Source of the DNA: Phycisphaerales bacterium
GTDB lineage: Bacteria > Planctomycetota > Phycisphaerae > UBA1845
Length of the DNA: 64,000 nt
NCBI GenBank assembly: GCA_020852275.1
Contig: JADZBE010000001.1
Location: 1 to 64,000, forward strand
Reading direction: 5' to 3'
Positions 49,408 through 58,278 of this stretch are shown in pieces. Position 1 is the first letter of the stretch, and each line of letters opens with the position of its first letter. The notes under the pieces were generated by a model that saw only the letters and a list, made by a program, of their open reading frames with translations, was not told where the DNA came from and made no database searches. Both the position numbers and the translations under genes were made by a program.

Positions 49408-51690
49408 CTACGGGCAGGTCGTCGTACGCTGGATGTTGCAGTCCGGCGGAGCGGTCAGCGCCACCGTGTGCTCGCCCGTCGTGTAGCAGCAGCCTTCATA
49501 GAACGCCGTGTCGCCTTCGATCGTGGCCGTGATGGCTTCACTGCCGTCGATGAGGACGGAAACGGTTCGCCCTGTGAAGTTAGCCGAGTTGAGGCGAACC
49601 TTGCCCTTGATCACGCCGGTGTCCTTGCAGCGCGCGGTCAGCTTGCGGATGTCGTCGCAGGTCGGATCGCCGAGGCTCCCGCCTTCCGCAACCTGTCCCG
49701 TCACCACCAGCGAGTAACCCTGTGGACCGACGTTCACCGCCGTGGCCAGCACGCGCACGACCCACGTCCCCACCGCGGGATTCGAAGCGTGGACCTGCTC
49801 GACGTTGTTCTTCTCGTCCTTGGTTCCACCCGTGGCGGATTCGCCGCTGACGAAGTAGTTGCCCAGATACGTTTGACCGTCCGGACGCTGCACTTCCAAG
49901 TCGATGTCGTTGGTGTAGGCCGGGTTGGCGCCGGACGCGGCGGCCGGCTCCGTCCAGACGAGCGTGACGCGGAGCTGCTCCGCGCCGCCGAAGACCTCAA
50001 TCGTGTACACGTCCGCCTGCCCCGTGGACAGCCCTTGGGCGTTGCGCTTCTCCTGCGCCACCAGCGTTCGTGCGTCCCCCGCGAAGTACAGCGCCTTGTC
50101 GGCCAGCACGCGCCCCCAGCCCTCCGTGGTGCTCGGGTAGCCGCTGATGCCCGTCATGTCCACGCTCGAGTTGAGCAGCGTGGCCTTGACCAGCGCGCCG
50201 GAGGGAATGAACTCGTCCCCCGGCTCGGATCGGCCGGTGGGGTAGTAGCCGTCCGTGTAATACTGCCGGACGAGCATGCCTGTCGCGGCGACGGCGGGGC
50301 TGGCCATGGACGTGCCGGAGAGCGCCGCCGTTCCGCAGCTCGTGCCGCTCGAAGAGACGGTGTTGCAGCCCGGAGCATAGATTTCGGGCTTGCGCCGGCC
50401 GTCGTTGGTGGGACCGCGCCCGCCGCTGCAGTGATTGCCCTGCGAGGGCGTGTCCTGCGACGCGCCGACGGCAAGCAAATCCTTCGCGTTCTCCGGGTTG
50501 CGCAAGGTGGCCTGATTGGTGACGGCGAAGAAGACGAGGCTGTCTTCACTGGTGTAGGAGAAGTCGTCGATGCCGCGGCAAAGGCTGTTGTATTGCGTGG
50601 TGCCGTCGTCGCCCCAACTGTTGGTGTGCATCCGCGCGCCCTGGTTGTGGTGCGTGACGAGCTTGGACTTCATCGCGGATTCGTTGAACGATGGGATGGT
50701 GCCGTAGCACAGCTTGCCGAGATACGCGATGCCGCGCGTGTTGTCCTCGGCGAAGGCGTCGCCGACGGCCGTGCCCGCCACGTGCGTGCCGTGCTGGTCA
50801 TAGCCGGTGCTGGTGTTGTAGGCCTGAATCTTGCGATGGCTGTCGCCGAAGGGCTGGCTGTCGTTGAAGGAGCAGTGCGTCGAGCCGACCTTGCCGTCGA
50901 GGATGCCGATGAGCTGCCCTTCGCCGTGGATGCCGTTGTTGTAGAGGGGGAAGTTGTTGGAGACGTTGCTCTGCACGATCCAGCGGTTGGTGCTGTTGCG
51001 ATACGTCAGCTCGCCGGATTCTTCGATGTACTGAACGTACGGCTCGCTCGCCAGCAGCGCAAGCTGGCTGTGCGGAAAGACCAGATCGACCAGCCCCTGC
51101 CGCGCGACGATGTGGCCGTCGATCACCTCCGCGCCCAGCGCGGCGAGGTCGTTCATCCCTTGTGCGAGGTCCACGCCGTGAAACAGCGTCACCGCAAGCT
51201 GAACGAATCCGCGGCTCTCCAGATCGATGCGCTCCTGCACCGTGAAGGGCTCGATCCGCGCGCCGATCGTCGGGTCCTGCTTCCACGCATCCTCCCAGCG
51301 CCCGACCCACGACACGAATCCCAGCGCCCGAAGCCGCTTCACATCGGTGCGCGAAAGATCCGCGAGGTAAGCGTGAAGCGGCAGGTAGTCATGCAGGACG
51401 ACGCCCGCGGCCATCAGACGCGCGTCGCGCCGCTCGTTCATCGGACCATCGAGCTGAATCACATACCCGAACGGTTCGCTGAAGCCGCCGGTTTGCTCCT
51501 CGTTGAAGCCGCCGGTGGCCTCGTCGAGGAGGTTGGGCTGCGAAGCTGTTTCGATCGTGCCGGCGGCAAGGTAGAGCCGGCCCGGCTGGAGGCTTATCGG
51601 AGCATCGTCAGACGCCCTCGCCGCCGTCCCCACGCCCGCCCACGCCAGCGCGCAAACCATGCCCCCGATTGAAAGCCCGATCCGGCCCAT
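49408..51690 (-). CDS. Secreted subtilisin-like serine protease (S8)
   Basis: The 760-residue preproprotein has a signal peptide ending near AARAS, a long propeptide region to ~250, then the catalytic triad: Asp in LIGILDGKVG, His in DQHGTHVAGTAVGD and Ser in LSGTSMASPAVAATG. A P-domain-like sandwich follows (LRVTLVWTEPAAASG, DIDLEVQRPDG), then a small Cys-containing C-terminal domain. GGGAGG precedes the ATG. It degrades external protein or processes surface proteins. Confidence 0.92.
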   Translation of the reverse strand: MGRIGLSIGGMVCALAWAGVGTAARASDDAPISLQPGRLYLAAGTIETASQPNLLDEATGGFNEEQTGGFSEPFGYVIQLDGPMNERRDARLMAAGVVLHDYLPLHAYLADLSRTDVKRLRALGFVSWVGRWEDAWKQDPTIGARIEPFTVQERIDLESRGFVQLAVTLFHGVDLAQGMNDLAALGAEVIDGHIVARQGLVDLVFPHSQLALLASEPYVQYIEESGELTYRNSTNRWIVQSNVSNNFPLYNNGIHGEGQLIGILDGKVGSTHCSFNDSQPFGDSHRKIQAYNTSTGYDQHGTHVAGTAVGDAFAEDNTRGIAYLGKLCYGTIPSFNESAMKSKLVTHHNQGARMHTNSWGDDGTTQYNSLCRGIDDFSYTSEDSLVFFAVTNQATLRNPENAKDLLAVGASQDTPSQGNHCSGGRGPTNDGRRKPEIYAPGCNTVSSSGTSCGTAALSGTSMASPAVAATGMLVRQYYTDGYYPTGRSEPGDEFIPSGALVKATLLNSSVDMTGISGYPSTTEGWGRVLADKALYFAGDARTLVAQEKRNAQGLSTGQADVYTIEVFGGAEQLRVTLVWTEPAAASGANPAYTNDIDLEVQRPDGQTYLGNYFVSGESATGGTKDEKNNVEQVHASNPAVGTWVVRVLATAVNVGPQGYSLVVTGQVAEGGSLGDPTCDDIRKLTARCKDTGVIKGKVRLNSANFTGRTVSVLIDGSEAITATIEGDTAFYEGCCYTTGEHTVALTAPPDCNIQRTTTCP

Positions 51691-52130
51691 GTGAAACCTC
51701 CCGACAGCAGCCCCTGTGACGACCCCCCCGGCGGATGAGCCGATGTGGAACCGGCCTCGCCGTGCGCGATTATAGCGAATGGCGCGGACGAGGTCACGGG
51801 GATGCCGGGGGTTTGCCGCTTCCGAACCCGTAGCGCAAGCGAGGGCGGCGTTCGACAGGGCTGCGTTCGACGTGAGGCGCTCAATGGCGCGGCGGCGGGT
51901 GGCGCGGGTCCGCAGCAGCCGACCCGTGGGGTCTCCCAGCGCTCTCGGCTTGCCCAATCGCCACGGCCTGGCGAGTACGCCAGACCGTGCCACCCTGATT
52001 CGATGTCACCTCACATGCGATGGCGCGCGACTGCACCCGCGCGACAGCCCCCTCGCGACTACCCGCGCGCGATCCGATCCGTCATGCTTTCGCCGTGGCG
52101 ACGCCCAGCCGGACGGGCTACGATGCGTCG
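51691..52130. other. Non-coding spacer
   Basis: This is the region between divergent genes. Open frames here are high-GC artefacts. No strong promoter was recognised. Confidence 0.4.
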
Positions 52131-53003
52131 ATGCCGTCATCGGCCATCTGTGCAGCGTGCGGGGCGTCCTGCGATGCCGATGCGGTGGAGCGCGCCGCCG
52201 TGCCGTGCAACGTACGCCGGTTTCTCGCCGAGTCGTTCATCGTCTGGCGCTGCCCGCGCTGTCGCAGCCTGCACGCCCGCGACGACGTGGACCTCGATCA
52301 TTACTACCGCGACTACCCGTTCCACTCCGCGGAGATGGCGTGGGTGACGCGGCTTTTCTACCGGGTGCTGACGCGACGGCTTAAGCGTTGCGGTCTGCGC
52401 CGGGACATGAGCCTGCTCGACTACGGCTGCGGCAAGGGGCTGTACGTGCAGTTTCTGACGGACCGCGACTACCAGCGCATCAGCGGCTACGACGCCTACG
52501 CGCCGGCGTTCTGCGACGAGGCGGTGCTCCAGCGGCGGTATGACATGGTCTTCTCGCAGGACGTGCTGGAGCACGTGGCCGACCCGCGCGAACTGCTGAA
52601 TCGTTTCGACGAATTGGCGCAACCCGGCGGGCGGATCGTCGTCGGCACGCCGGACGCTTCGCACATCGACCTTTCCCGCGCGGACTTCCACCGGCACTCG
52701 CTGCATCAGCCGTACCACCGGCACATCCTCTCCCGCGAGGCGCTGCTGGATATCGCGCGGAGTCTGGGCTGGCGCCTCGAGCGCTGGTACGACACGCCGT
52801 ACGTGAACACGCCGGCGCCGTTTATTAACGTGCGCTCGTGGCTGCGTTATGCGCGGTCGCGGGACAACACGCTGGACCTGGCGTTCGAGCCATTCCGCCC
52901 CGGAGCGAACATGCTCACGCCGGCGGCGCTGTTCGACGGCCTGTTCGGCGCGCTGCGCTGCCCCCGCGCCGACATCCTCGCGGCGTTCCGCAAGCCGCAA
53001 TGA
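52131..53003 (+). CDS. Zinc-ribbon SAM-dependent methyltransferase
   Basis: This 290-residue protein starts with an N-terminal CAACG...CPRC ribbon, followed by a class I methyltransferase fold with motif I LLDYGCGKGLYVQFL (near residue 98) and FSQDVLEHVADP, as in Methyltransf_23 proteins that modify sugars or polysaccharides. The substrate is unknown. Upstream in-frame starts exist but the ribbon begins right after this ATG. Confidence 0.82.
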   Translation: MPSSAICAACGASCDADAVERAAVPCNVRRFLAESFIVWRCPRCRSLHARDDVDLDHYYRDYPFHSAEMAWVTRLFYRVLTRRLKRCGLRRDMSLLDYGCGKGLYVQFLTDRDYQRISGYDAYAPAFCDEAVLQRRYDMVFSQDVLEHVADPRELLNRFDELAQPGGRIVVGTPDASHIDLSRADFHRHSLHQPYHRHILSREALLDIARSLGWRLERWYDTPYVNTPAPFINVRSWLRYARSRDNTLDLAFEPFRPGANMLTPAALFDGLFGALRCPRADILAAFRKPQ

Positions 53004-53322
53004 GAGGTCGGCGCGCGCTTGGAGCAAACCATGCTCCATCGTGGCGAGCCGCGGACTTCAGTCCGCGCGAAGGTGGTAGAGGGTTGACGTCCGCCCGGAA
53101 GGCACGACGCTGCACGCACACGATGATTGCTCACACGTTCCGTCGCAAAGCGACGGACTACCCTTCCGTCGCGAATGGACCGGCGAGTCGGCAGTCGGTT
53201 GTGATCCGCCGCCGCAGCGACCTGTCAGCGCATCGACCCACTCCATGCCGCGGGGAATCACACCAAGAAAGCCTGTGGCCTGACTGCGAATGGTTTTCAC
53301 GTTGGACCGTCGGGCAAACAGG
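53004..53322. other. Non-coding spacer with short palindromes
   Basis: It contains CGCGGACTTCAGTCCGCG at 53050-53067 and AGCAAACCATGCTCC-type sequence before it. No gene is supported. Confidence 0.4.
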
Positions 53323-54258
53323 TCACGGATTCGCCGGCGCGGATTCAACAATCTCCGCCAGTCGGATGGCGCGGGCGCCGCGCGACAGCTCTTTTCGCAC
53401 GTCCATGCGGATCGGACGCTCGAAGTCAAAACAGCGGTACACGTGCAGCTCGAGGTGCGTCAGGTCGAACACGATTGAGTACTGCGTGCCGGGGAGGCGC
53501 TTCTCCAGTCCGTCCGGGGACGGCTTAAGGCCTACGGCCTGCAGCGCGTCGCGGACCATGTCGATCGAGATGGACGGCGCGGCGGCGAACATCGTGTCCA
53601 CCTTCTTGAAGCGGGCGCACTTGTCGCCGCCGTTGGGCATCTGCGAGAGCTTGAAGTTGGTGATGACCTGGTGATTGCCCTTCTTGGGGATGATGACGTC
53701 GCCCGCCTCGACGATCATGGAATCGCCCGTGCGATCACCGAAGAGCAGTTGCCCCTGCGGCAGGCCGACGCTGTAGCGTTCGAGGACGACGCGCGCCTCC
53801 TTGACCGTGGCGCAGGTGCGCAGGATGTGATCCGCGATGAAGCCGTCGAACGCTTCCTTGCCGTTCGGATTGACGTGCTTTACGGAATTCGTGGCCGCGC
53901 CGCCGAAGAACAACCCTCGATCGTTGATGCCCGCCTGCGGAAACCCGTGGGCGTCGCTGGGCTGCATGTTGAGGATGCCTCCCGGCGGAAGCTCGGCCTT
54001 GTGCAAGGTGATGCCGCCTTCGGGATACTCGCCCTTGCCGAACCCGAAGTAGACGACGCCGAAGGTCTTGTCGGTGGCGGGAATGAACCACACCTGCGTG
54101 TTCGGATCGATCCAGTCCTCGCTGTCGCCGCCGAGCACGAGCTTGCCGTCCGTGGCGAGGAACACGGTGCAGGCGGTGGCGGAGGCGGCAAGCAAGCCAA
54201 GAGTCCAGACTGCAAGGATCGCCAGCCGCCGCGTGGATGCACCGAGTGTTGACGTCAT
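53323..54258 (-). CDS. Secreted choloylglycine-hydrolase-like Ntn hydrolase
   Basis: The 311-residue product has a signal peptide whose end (ASATA) is followed directly by Cys-30 in CTVFLATDGKLVLGGDSEDW. An N-terminal Cys nucleophile after processing is the mark of linear amide C-N hydrolases. Motifs INDRGLFFGG and LLFGDRTGDSMIVE fit the acyl-transferase/bile-salt-hydrolase fold. It probably hydrolyses an extracellular or periplasmic amide. Confidence 0.8.
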   Translation of the reverse strand: MTSTLGASTRRLAILAVWTLGLLAASATACTVFLATDGKLVLGGDSEDWIDPNTQVWFIPATDKTFGVVYFGFGKGEYPEGGITLHKAELPPGGILNMQPSDAHGFPQAGINDRGLFFGGAATNSVKHVNPNGKEAFDGFIADHILRTCATVKEARVVLERYSVGLPQGQLLFGDRTGDSMIVEAGDVIIPKKGNHQVITNFKLSQMPNGGDKCARFKKVDTMFAAAPSISIDMVRDALQAVGLKPSPDGLEKRLPGTQYSIVFDLTHLELHVYRCFDFERPIRMDVRKELSRGARAIRLAEIVESAPANP

Positions 54259-54499
54259 CTGGGAATCTCCCGACCGGTCCGCCGTTGGCCTGATGCCTTC
54301 ACCGGTGGGACGCCGGCCAAACCCTCTCTTCCCACCGGCTCGCCAATGGCTGCGTCAGCCGACGGGTCCGCCGGCTGCCGCAGGCGAACTGGAATCACGG
54401 CGATGCCGCTCATCCCCCATCAACAGACTACCGCGCCGTGGGTCTTTCAGAGGCGTCGGTTCCTGTCGGGAGGTAACCTCGACTCTTGACAATTCTTCC

Positions 54500-54614
54500 G
54501 GGGATCAGGCTGACGCCGCTGCGGGAATCGGGCTGACGCTGCTGCGGGGATCAGGCTGACACTGCTGGTAAGATAAGGCTGAGGCTGCTCCGGAGATCAA
54601 GCTGAATCGCCTTC
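54500..54614. repeat. Five 23-bp tandem repeats
   Basis: Units start at 54500, 54523, 54546, 54569 and 54592 with exact 23-bp spacing. The consensus is GGGGATCAGGCTGACGCTGCTGC. Units 4 and 5 are the most diverged, and unit 5 begins the dispersed repeat R2. There are no spacers, so this is not a CRISPR. Confidence 0.8.
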
Positions 54615-54712
54615 AGGAATCGAGTTGCCTGGACCTTGGGAAGCTGGCCGAGTCTCACTGGACGAGAACGAACTCGGGCGCAGCTCGAAACTGAATTGCA
54701 AAAAACTCTCGG
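54590..54712 (-). repeat. Dispersed ~120-bp repeat, copy R2 (inverted)
   Basis: It is the reverse complement of R1 at 48617-48737, with about four of five bases matching. It is joined to the 23-bp tandem array. Confidence 0.7.
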
Positions 54713-54807
54713 CCAGACCCTGTCCGCCTGCTTTCGCGCTTGGCAATTTCATTCCCGCGTCTAGGCTAGTGCGCGGAGCCGGCCCGTTTGCCGGCGGGAG
54801 CCGGGTC

Positions 54808-55323
54808 ATGCCTGACAATCGCAGCAGCGTCGCGATGTTCCCGGGAACATTCGACCCGTTCACCTACGGGCACCTCGACATCATCGAGCGGGCCGCCCGG
54901 CTGTATCCGCGCCTCATCGTGGCCGTCGGCGACAACCCGGAAAAGACGCCGTTGTTCTCAGCCGAGGAGCGGGTGGAGATGCTGCGCGCGAAGGTGGCTC
55001 ATGTGACCAACGTGGAAGTGCAGCGCTACGAGGGGCTGACCGCCCGCTTCGCCCGCGACATCCGCGCCGGCGTCATCATCCGCGGCATCCGCGACAACGT
55101 CGATCTGCACGCCGAGCTGGAGCTGGCCAACACCAACATGATGATCAGCGACATCGAGACAGTCTTCCTGATGGCCAGCTCCGCGCACGCGCTGACCAGC
55201 AGCACGCTCATCAAGCAGATCGTGGAGATCGGCGGATACGACACGAACCGGCTGGCGCGACTCGTCCCGCTGGACATCGCCCGCCGGCTGGAGGAACGCA
55301 TCCCCGAAGGGAAGCGAAGATGA
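54808..55323 (+). CDS. coaD: Phosphopantetheine adenylyltransferase
   Basis: The 171-residue product has the nucleotidyltransferase motif FPGTFDPFTYGHLDIIERA, the IIRGIRDNVDL substrate-binding segment and SSTLIKQI, the canonical CoaD features. It makes dephospho-CoA from phosphopantetheine and ATP, the penultimate CoA step. The start was chosen at MPDNRSSVAMFPGTF because family members begin a few residues before the motif. Confidence 0.95.
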   Translation: MPDNRSSVAMFPGTFDPFTYGHLDIIERAARLYPRLIVAVGDNPEKTPLFSAEERVEMLRAKVAHVTNVEVQRYEGLTARFARDIRAGVIIRGIRDNVDLHAELELANTNMMISDIETVFLMASSAHALTSSTLIKQIVEIGGYDTNRLARLVPLDIARRLEERIPEGKRR

Positions 55324-55438
55324 GCCGCCGCCAGCGCCGCGCCGGCTGACCGAGCCGCCCCCGTAAGGAAGCGAATTCTGGAAGCGCCGCTCGCGGGTTC
55401 CGCGCAAGCAATCCTGACGTTCCCGCATCGGACAAGTC

Positions 55439-55774
55439 ATGGAGCACGACACGGGCATCCTGGTGAACATCGAGGAGCCGTGGTCCTGCCCACTGGCGGA
55501 GCTGGAACTGCGGGAGCTGCGCGCCCGATACGCGGATTTAACGGACCGCGCGGCGGAGGAGTTGATGCGCACCGGGTTCGACCTCGACGACGTCGATATC
55601 GTGCGGATGCTGCGCTGCCGGAGCAACGCCGGACGCGAGACGCTCGTCGAAGTCCGCTGGCTCGCCGACGCCGCCCGGCTTCATCAGGACATCGCCGAGG
55701 CTTTGGATGATGCCGCGCATGGAAGCTTCGTGGTCACGGCGCTCATGGTGAGCATCAGACGACCGACCGCGTGA
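55439..55774 (+). CDS. Hypothetical protein (111 aa)
   Basis: MEHDTGILVNIEEPWSCPLAEL...LTDRAAEELMRTGFDLDDVDIVRMLRCR. A helical N-terminal half is followed by a beta-rich end. It is 115 bp after coaD in the same direction. No family is recognised. Confidence 0.5.
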   Translation: MEHDTGILVNIEEPWSCPLAELELRELRARYADLTDRAAEELMRTGFDLDDVDIVRMLRCRSNAGRETLVEVRWLADAARLHQDIAEALDDAAHGSFVVTALMVSIRRPTA

Positions 55775-55975
55775 TAAACCCACCGCGGTTCATACACCCT
55801 GGTGAGGCGGTGCCTTCGAGAGACGACCGAAGCATGGGAGCGAACGCAGGCGCTGCGATCGGACCGCGACCTGATGCGTGCAACGCGCGACACCTGTCCT
55901 TTCGTGCGAGGTCAGCTTCTTCCCCACGATTGGGCATTGGACCCGTGCGCGGATTCCTGTCACTGAAGGCGAGGA

Positions 55976-57664
55976 TCAAGTCGGCGCCGCCGCGGCCTTG
56001 TGCATCGACCCGGCCATGACCCACCGGCGGGCGACGATCAGGCCGATCGGGCTCATCATGGCGATGCAGCCGTAGATGAACCAGAGCGCGCCGGTGTGCC
56101 GAGGTCCGTCCTTCGGGCAGAAGGCTTCGAGCAGAAAGCCGGAGTAGAAGCCCGTCGTGCCCTTGGCGAGGAGCCAAGGGACGTTCGCCAGACCCATGTA
56201 CTGCGCGATGCGCCCTTCCGGCGCCAGCTCGGACGCGTACTCCAGGAACCTCGCGGACCAGAGCGCTTCGCCGACCGAGAACACGACGAGGTAAGTGATG
56301 AGCAGGCTCAGGTTCGGGCCGCTGCACAAGAGGAACGTCGGCGCGGCCGACACGAGCGAACCGATAATCATCATCGTGTACACGTGTACCTTGCGTGTCA
56401 GGGCGGTGGCGATGGGCACGCCGACGAGGATGATCCCGGCGTTGACCCAGTTGACCACCACTTCCATGTAGTCGCTGACCTCCTTCGGATAGGCACGCAG
56501 CACATACTCCGGCAGCGTCAGCCACTGGTGGGCGAAGAGCGTGCGCACCGGCAGCAGCATGAAGATGAAGAACATGAAGCGCACATTGGAGAACGGCCCG
56601 TCCGCCAGGTAGCTCCACAGCCGATCGCCGGTCGGGCGCGTGTCGGCTTGGCGCATCTCACGGATCCGGTCGGGGCGGAGCTTGTTCGCCTCGGTGCGCC
56701 GCGTCAGCAGGAAGCACATCAGCAGGGCGAGGATCGCCGTGGCGACGCAAAGCCAGTTCACGGCCTGGATGCCGCTTCCCGTCCAGCCCGCCAGCCAGTG
56801 CAGCGCCGGATCCAGCGCGTCGCGCAGCGGCTGCAGGGCCGCCACCGCCGCGTCGAACCATTCGACGATCAGCCCTCTGGCCGGCTCCGCCGCGCCCGCG
56901 GCGGTGGTCGCAGCCTCGGCGGCGACGGTCGTCGCGATCTCGGTTGCGGCTTTCGCGGCATCGCTCAACGCACCGGTGGCAGCTTCTGCCGCAGCGGGCG
57001 CGGCGCTGTCAAGGATGCTCTGAACGCCGGGACGGACGTAAGAGGAAATCGCTCCACCCACGACGATGCCGCCGTTCATCAGCGCGTAGATCAGCCCGTA
57101 GCCCATCGAGCTGGTCTTCTCGTCGGTGTATTGCTTGACGCCTGAGTAGCAGACCGGTTGAAGAATGGCCTCGCCGAGCGCGATCACGCCGAGCGCGAAC
57201 ACCAGGGCGAGCAGCGCGGGACCGCCCATCGAGAACAGTCCCGTATCCGGCGCGGCCGCGGCAGCCCTTGCGCCGCCTGCAGCGCCAAGCCCCGCCGGCG
57301 CGAGCGCCGTGACGTAGGCGTACAGCACCCTGCCCAACACGCACAGAATCATTGCCCCCACGAGGGCCTTCCGCAGCCCGAACGACTCGGCAAAGCTGCC
57401 CGCGCCGAGCATGAACAGCGTGACGAGCATGGTGAACATCGACACGAACCACGACGCCCAGCGATCGGGCACGCCCAGGTCGCGCGTCAGGTAGCTGTTC
57501 ATCAGCGTCAGCGCCATGAAGTAGGCCATCGACTCGACGACAAAAATGGCGATGACGATCCAGAATGCGCGCGGCAGGCGAAAGAGGTCGAGGAAGGAAT
57601 GGAAGAAGCCCATCACCCCGTCCGGCGAGGGGGTCGCGGGAGTGACCGATGCAGGTTGCGACAC
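55976..57664 (-). CDS. MFS-type transporter with long central loop
   Basis: The protein has 562 residues. About twelve membrane helices are divided by a ~140-residue Ala-rich insertion (residues ~230-330). Motifs include the MFS-like loop FAESFGLRKALVGA. The GTG start is supported by AAAGG 7 nt upstream. The substrate is unknown; the fold is close to peptide/proton-symporter-type members of the superfamily. Confidence 0.75.
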   Translation of the reverse strand: MSQPASVTPATPSPDGVMGFFHSFLDLFRLPRAFWIVIAIFVVESMAYFMALTLMNSYLTRDLGVPDRWASWFVSMFTMLVTLFMLGAGSFAESFGLRKALVGAMILCVLGRVLYAYVTALAPAGLGAAGGARAAAAAPDTGLFSMGGPALLALVFALGVIALGEAILQPVCYSGVKQYTDEKTSSMGYGLIYALMNGGIVVGGAISSYVRPGVQSILDSAAPAAAEAATGALSDAAKAATEIATTVAAEAATTAAGAAEPARGLIVEWFDAAVAALQPLRDALDPALHWLAGWTGSGIQAVNWLCVATAILALLMCFLLTRRTEANKLRPDRIREMRQADTRPTGDRLWSYLADGPFSNVRFMFFIFMLLPVRTLFAHQWLTLPEYVLRAYPKEVSDYMEVVVNWVNAGIILVGVPIATALTRKVHVYTMMIIGSLVSAAPTFLLCSGPNLSLLITYLVVFSVGEALWSARFLEYASELAPEGRIAQYMGLANVPWLLAKGTTGFYSGFLLEAFCPKDGPRHTGALWFIYGCIAMMSPIGLIVARRWVMAGSMHKAAAAPT

Positions 57665-57820
57665 GAGGAACCCTTTCGACTCAGACGCGTTCGGATGCTG
57701 ACCGACGGGCCATGTTCCCGCCGCGCAACGGAAAGGCAAGGCCGGGGGAAGACGCTGCCGCGGGAGGTCGATGCCGCGGGAAATCGCTGCGGACGAGTGC
57801 GGCGCGACGGGTGCGCTTCG

Positions 57821-57921
57821 TCACCCCCGCGCAGGCGGGGTTCCGGGGTGCACGGGGAACCTGCTGGATTCCCGCCTGCGCGGGGATGACGAGGCTGAAT
57901 TCCCGCCTGCGCGGGAATGAC
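57821..57921. repeat. Three REP-like palindromic units
   Basis: CCCCGCGCAGGCGGGG (57825-57840) is followed by two inverted-orientation copies (57868-57890 and 57898-57921) of CCCGCCTGCGCGGG(G/A)ATGAC. It resembles widespread REP elements. It lies in a 614-bp spacer. Confidence 0.75.
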
Positions 57922-58162
57922 TGGCTTGGAATCTCGCCTCGGGTTGCGCATCCCTCCATTGCCAAAAAGACGACGCGGCAGGGCTGCGTATCCTGCTTGA
58001 ACCCGCGGGCGGACAGGTTGACAATCCCTTAAGGAAATGGCGTTAAAACGGAGGCGCCCGGCGGGCGTGCGGCCGATTGACGCCGCGCGAAGCCTTGGGC
58101 GGCAGCGTCTCATCTTACACGCTGTTTCAGAACCCGCGGGTTCGGAGGGAATCCATCGCTCC

Positions 58163-58258
58163 CTCACGGTCGCGGCTCAGTTGTGCAACAGAGTCTCACG
58201 GTCGCGGCTCAGTTGTGCGACAGAGTCTCACGGTCACGGCTCAGTTGTGCGACAGAGT
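58163..58258. repeat. Three 32-bp tandem repeats
   Basis: Units at 58163, 58195 and 58227 are nearly identical: CTCACGGTCGCGGCTCAGTT then GTGCGACAGAGT. Only two positions differ. The array ends 20 bp before the DUF2339 start codon and so may contain its promoter or leader. Confidence 0.85.
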
Positions 58259-58278
58259 CTTAGTCGAAAGGCGTCCCA

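Noticed and set aside
49378..51672. 764-codon frame on the plus strand
   Set aside because: It is the antisense of the subtilase gene, whose catalytic motifs are clear; the product is Arg/Ala/Val-rich without domains.
54500..54614. CRISPR array
   Set aside because: The 23-bp units are contiguous with no spacers and there are no cas genes.
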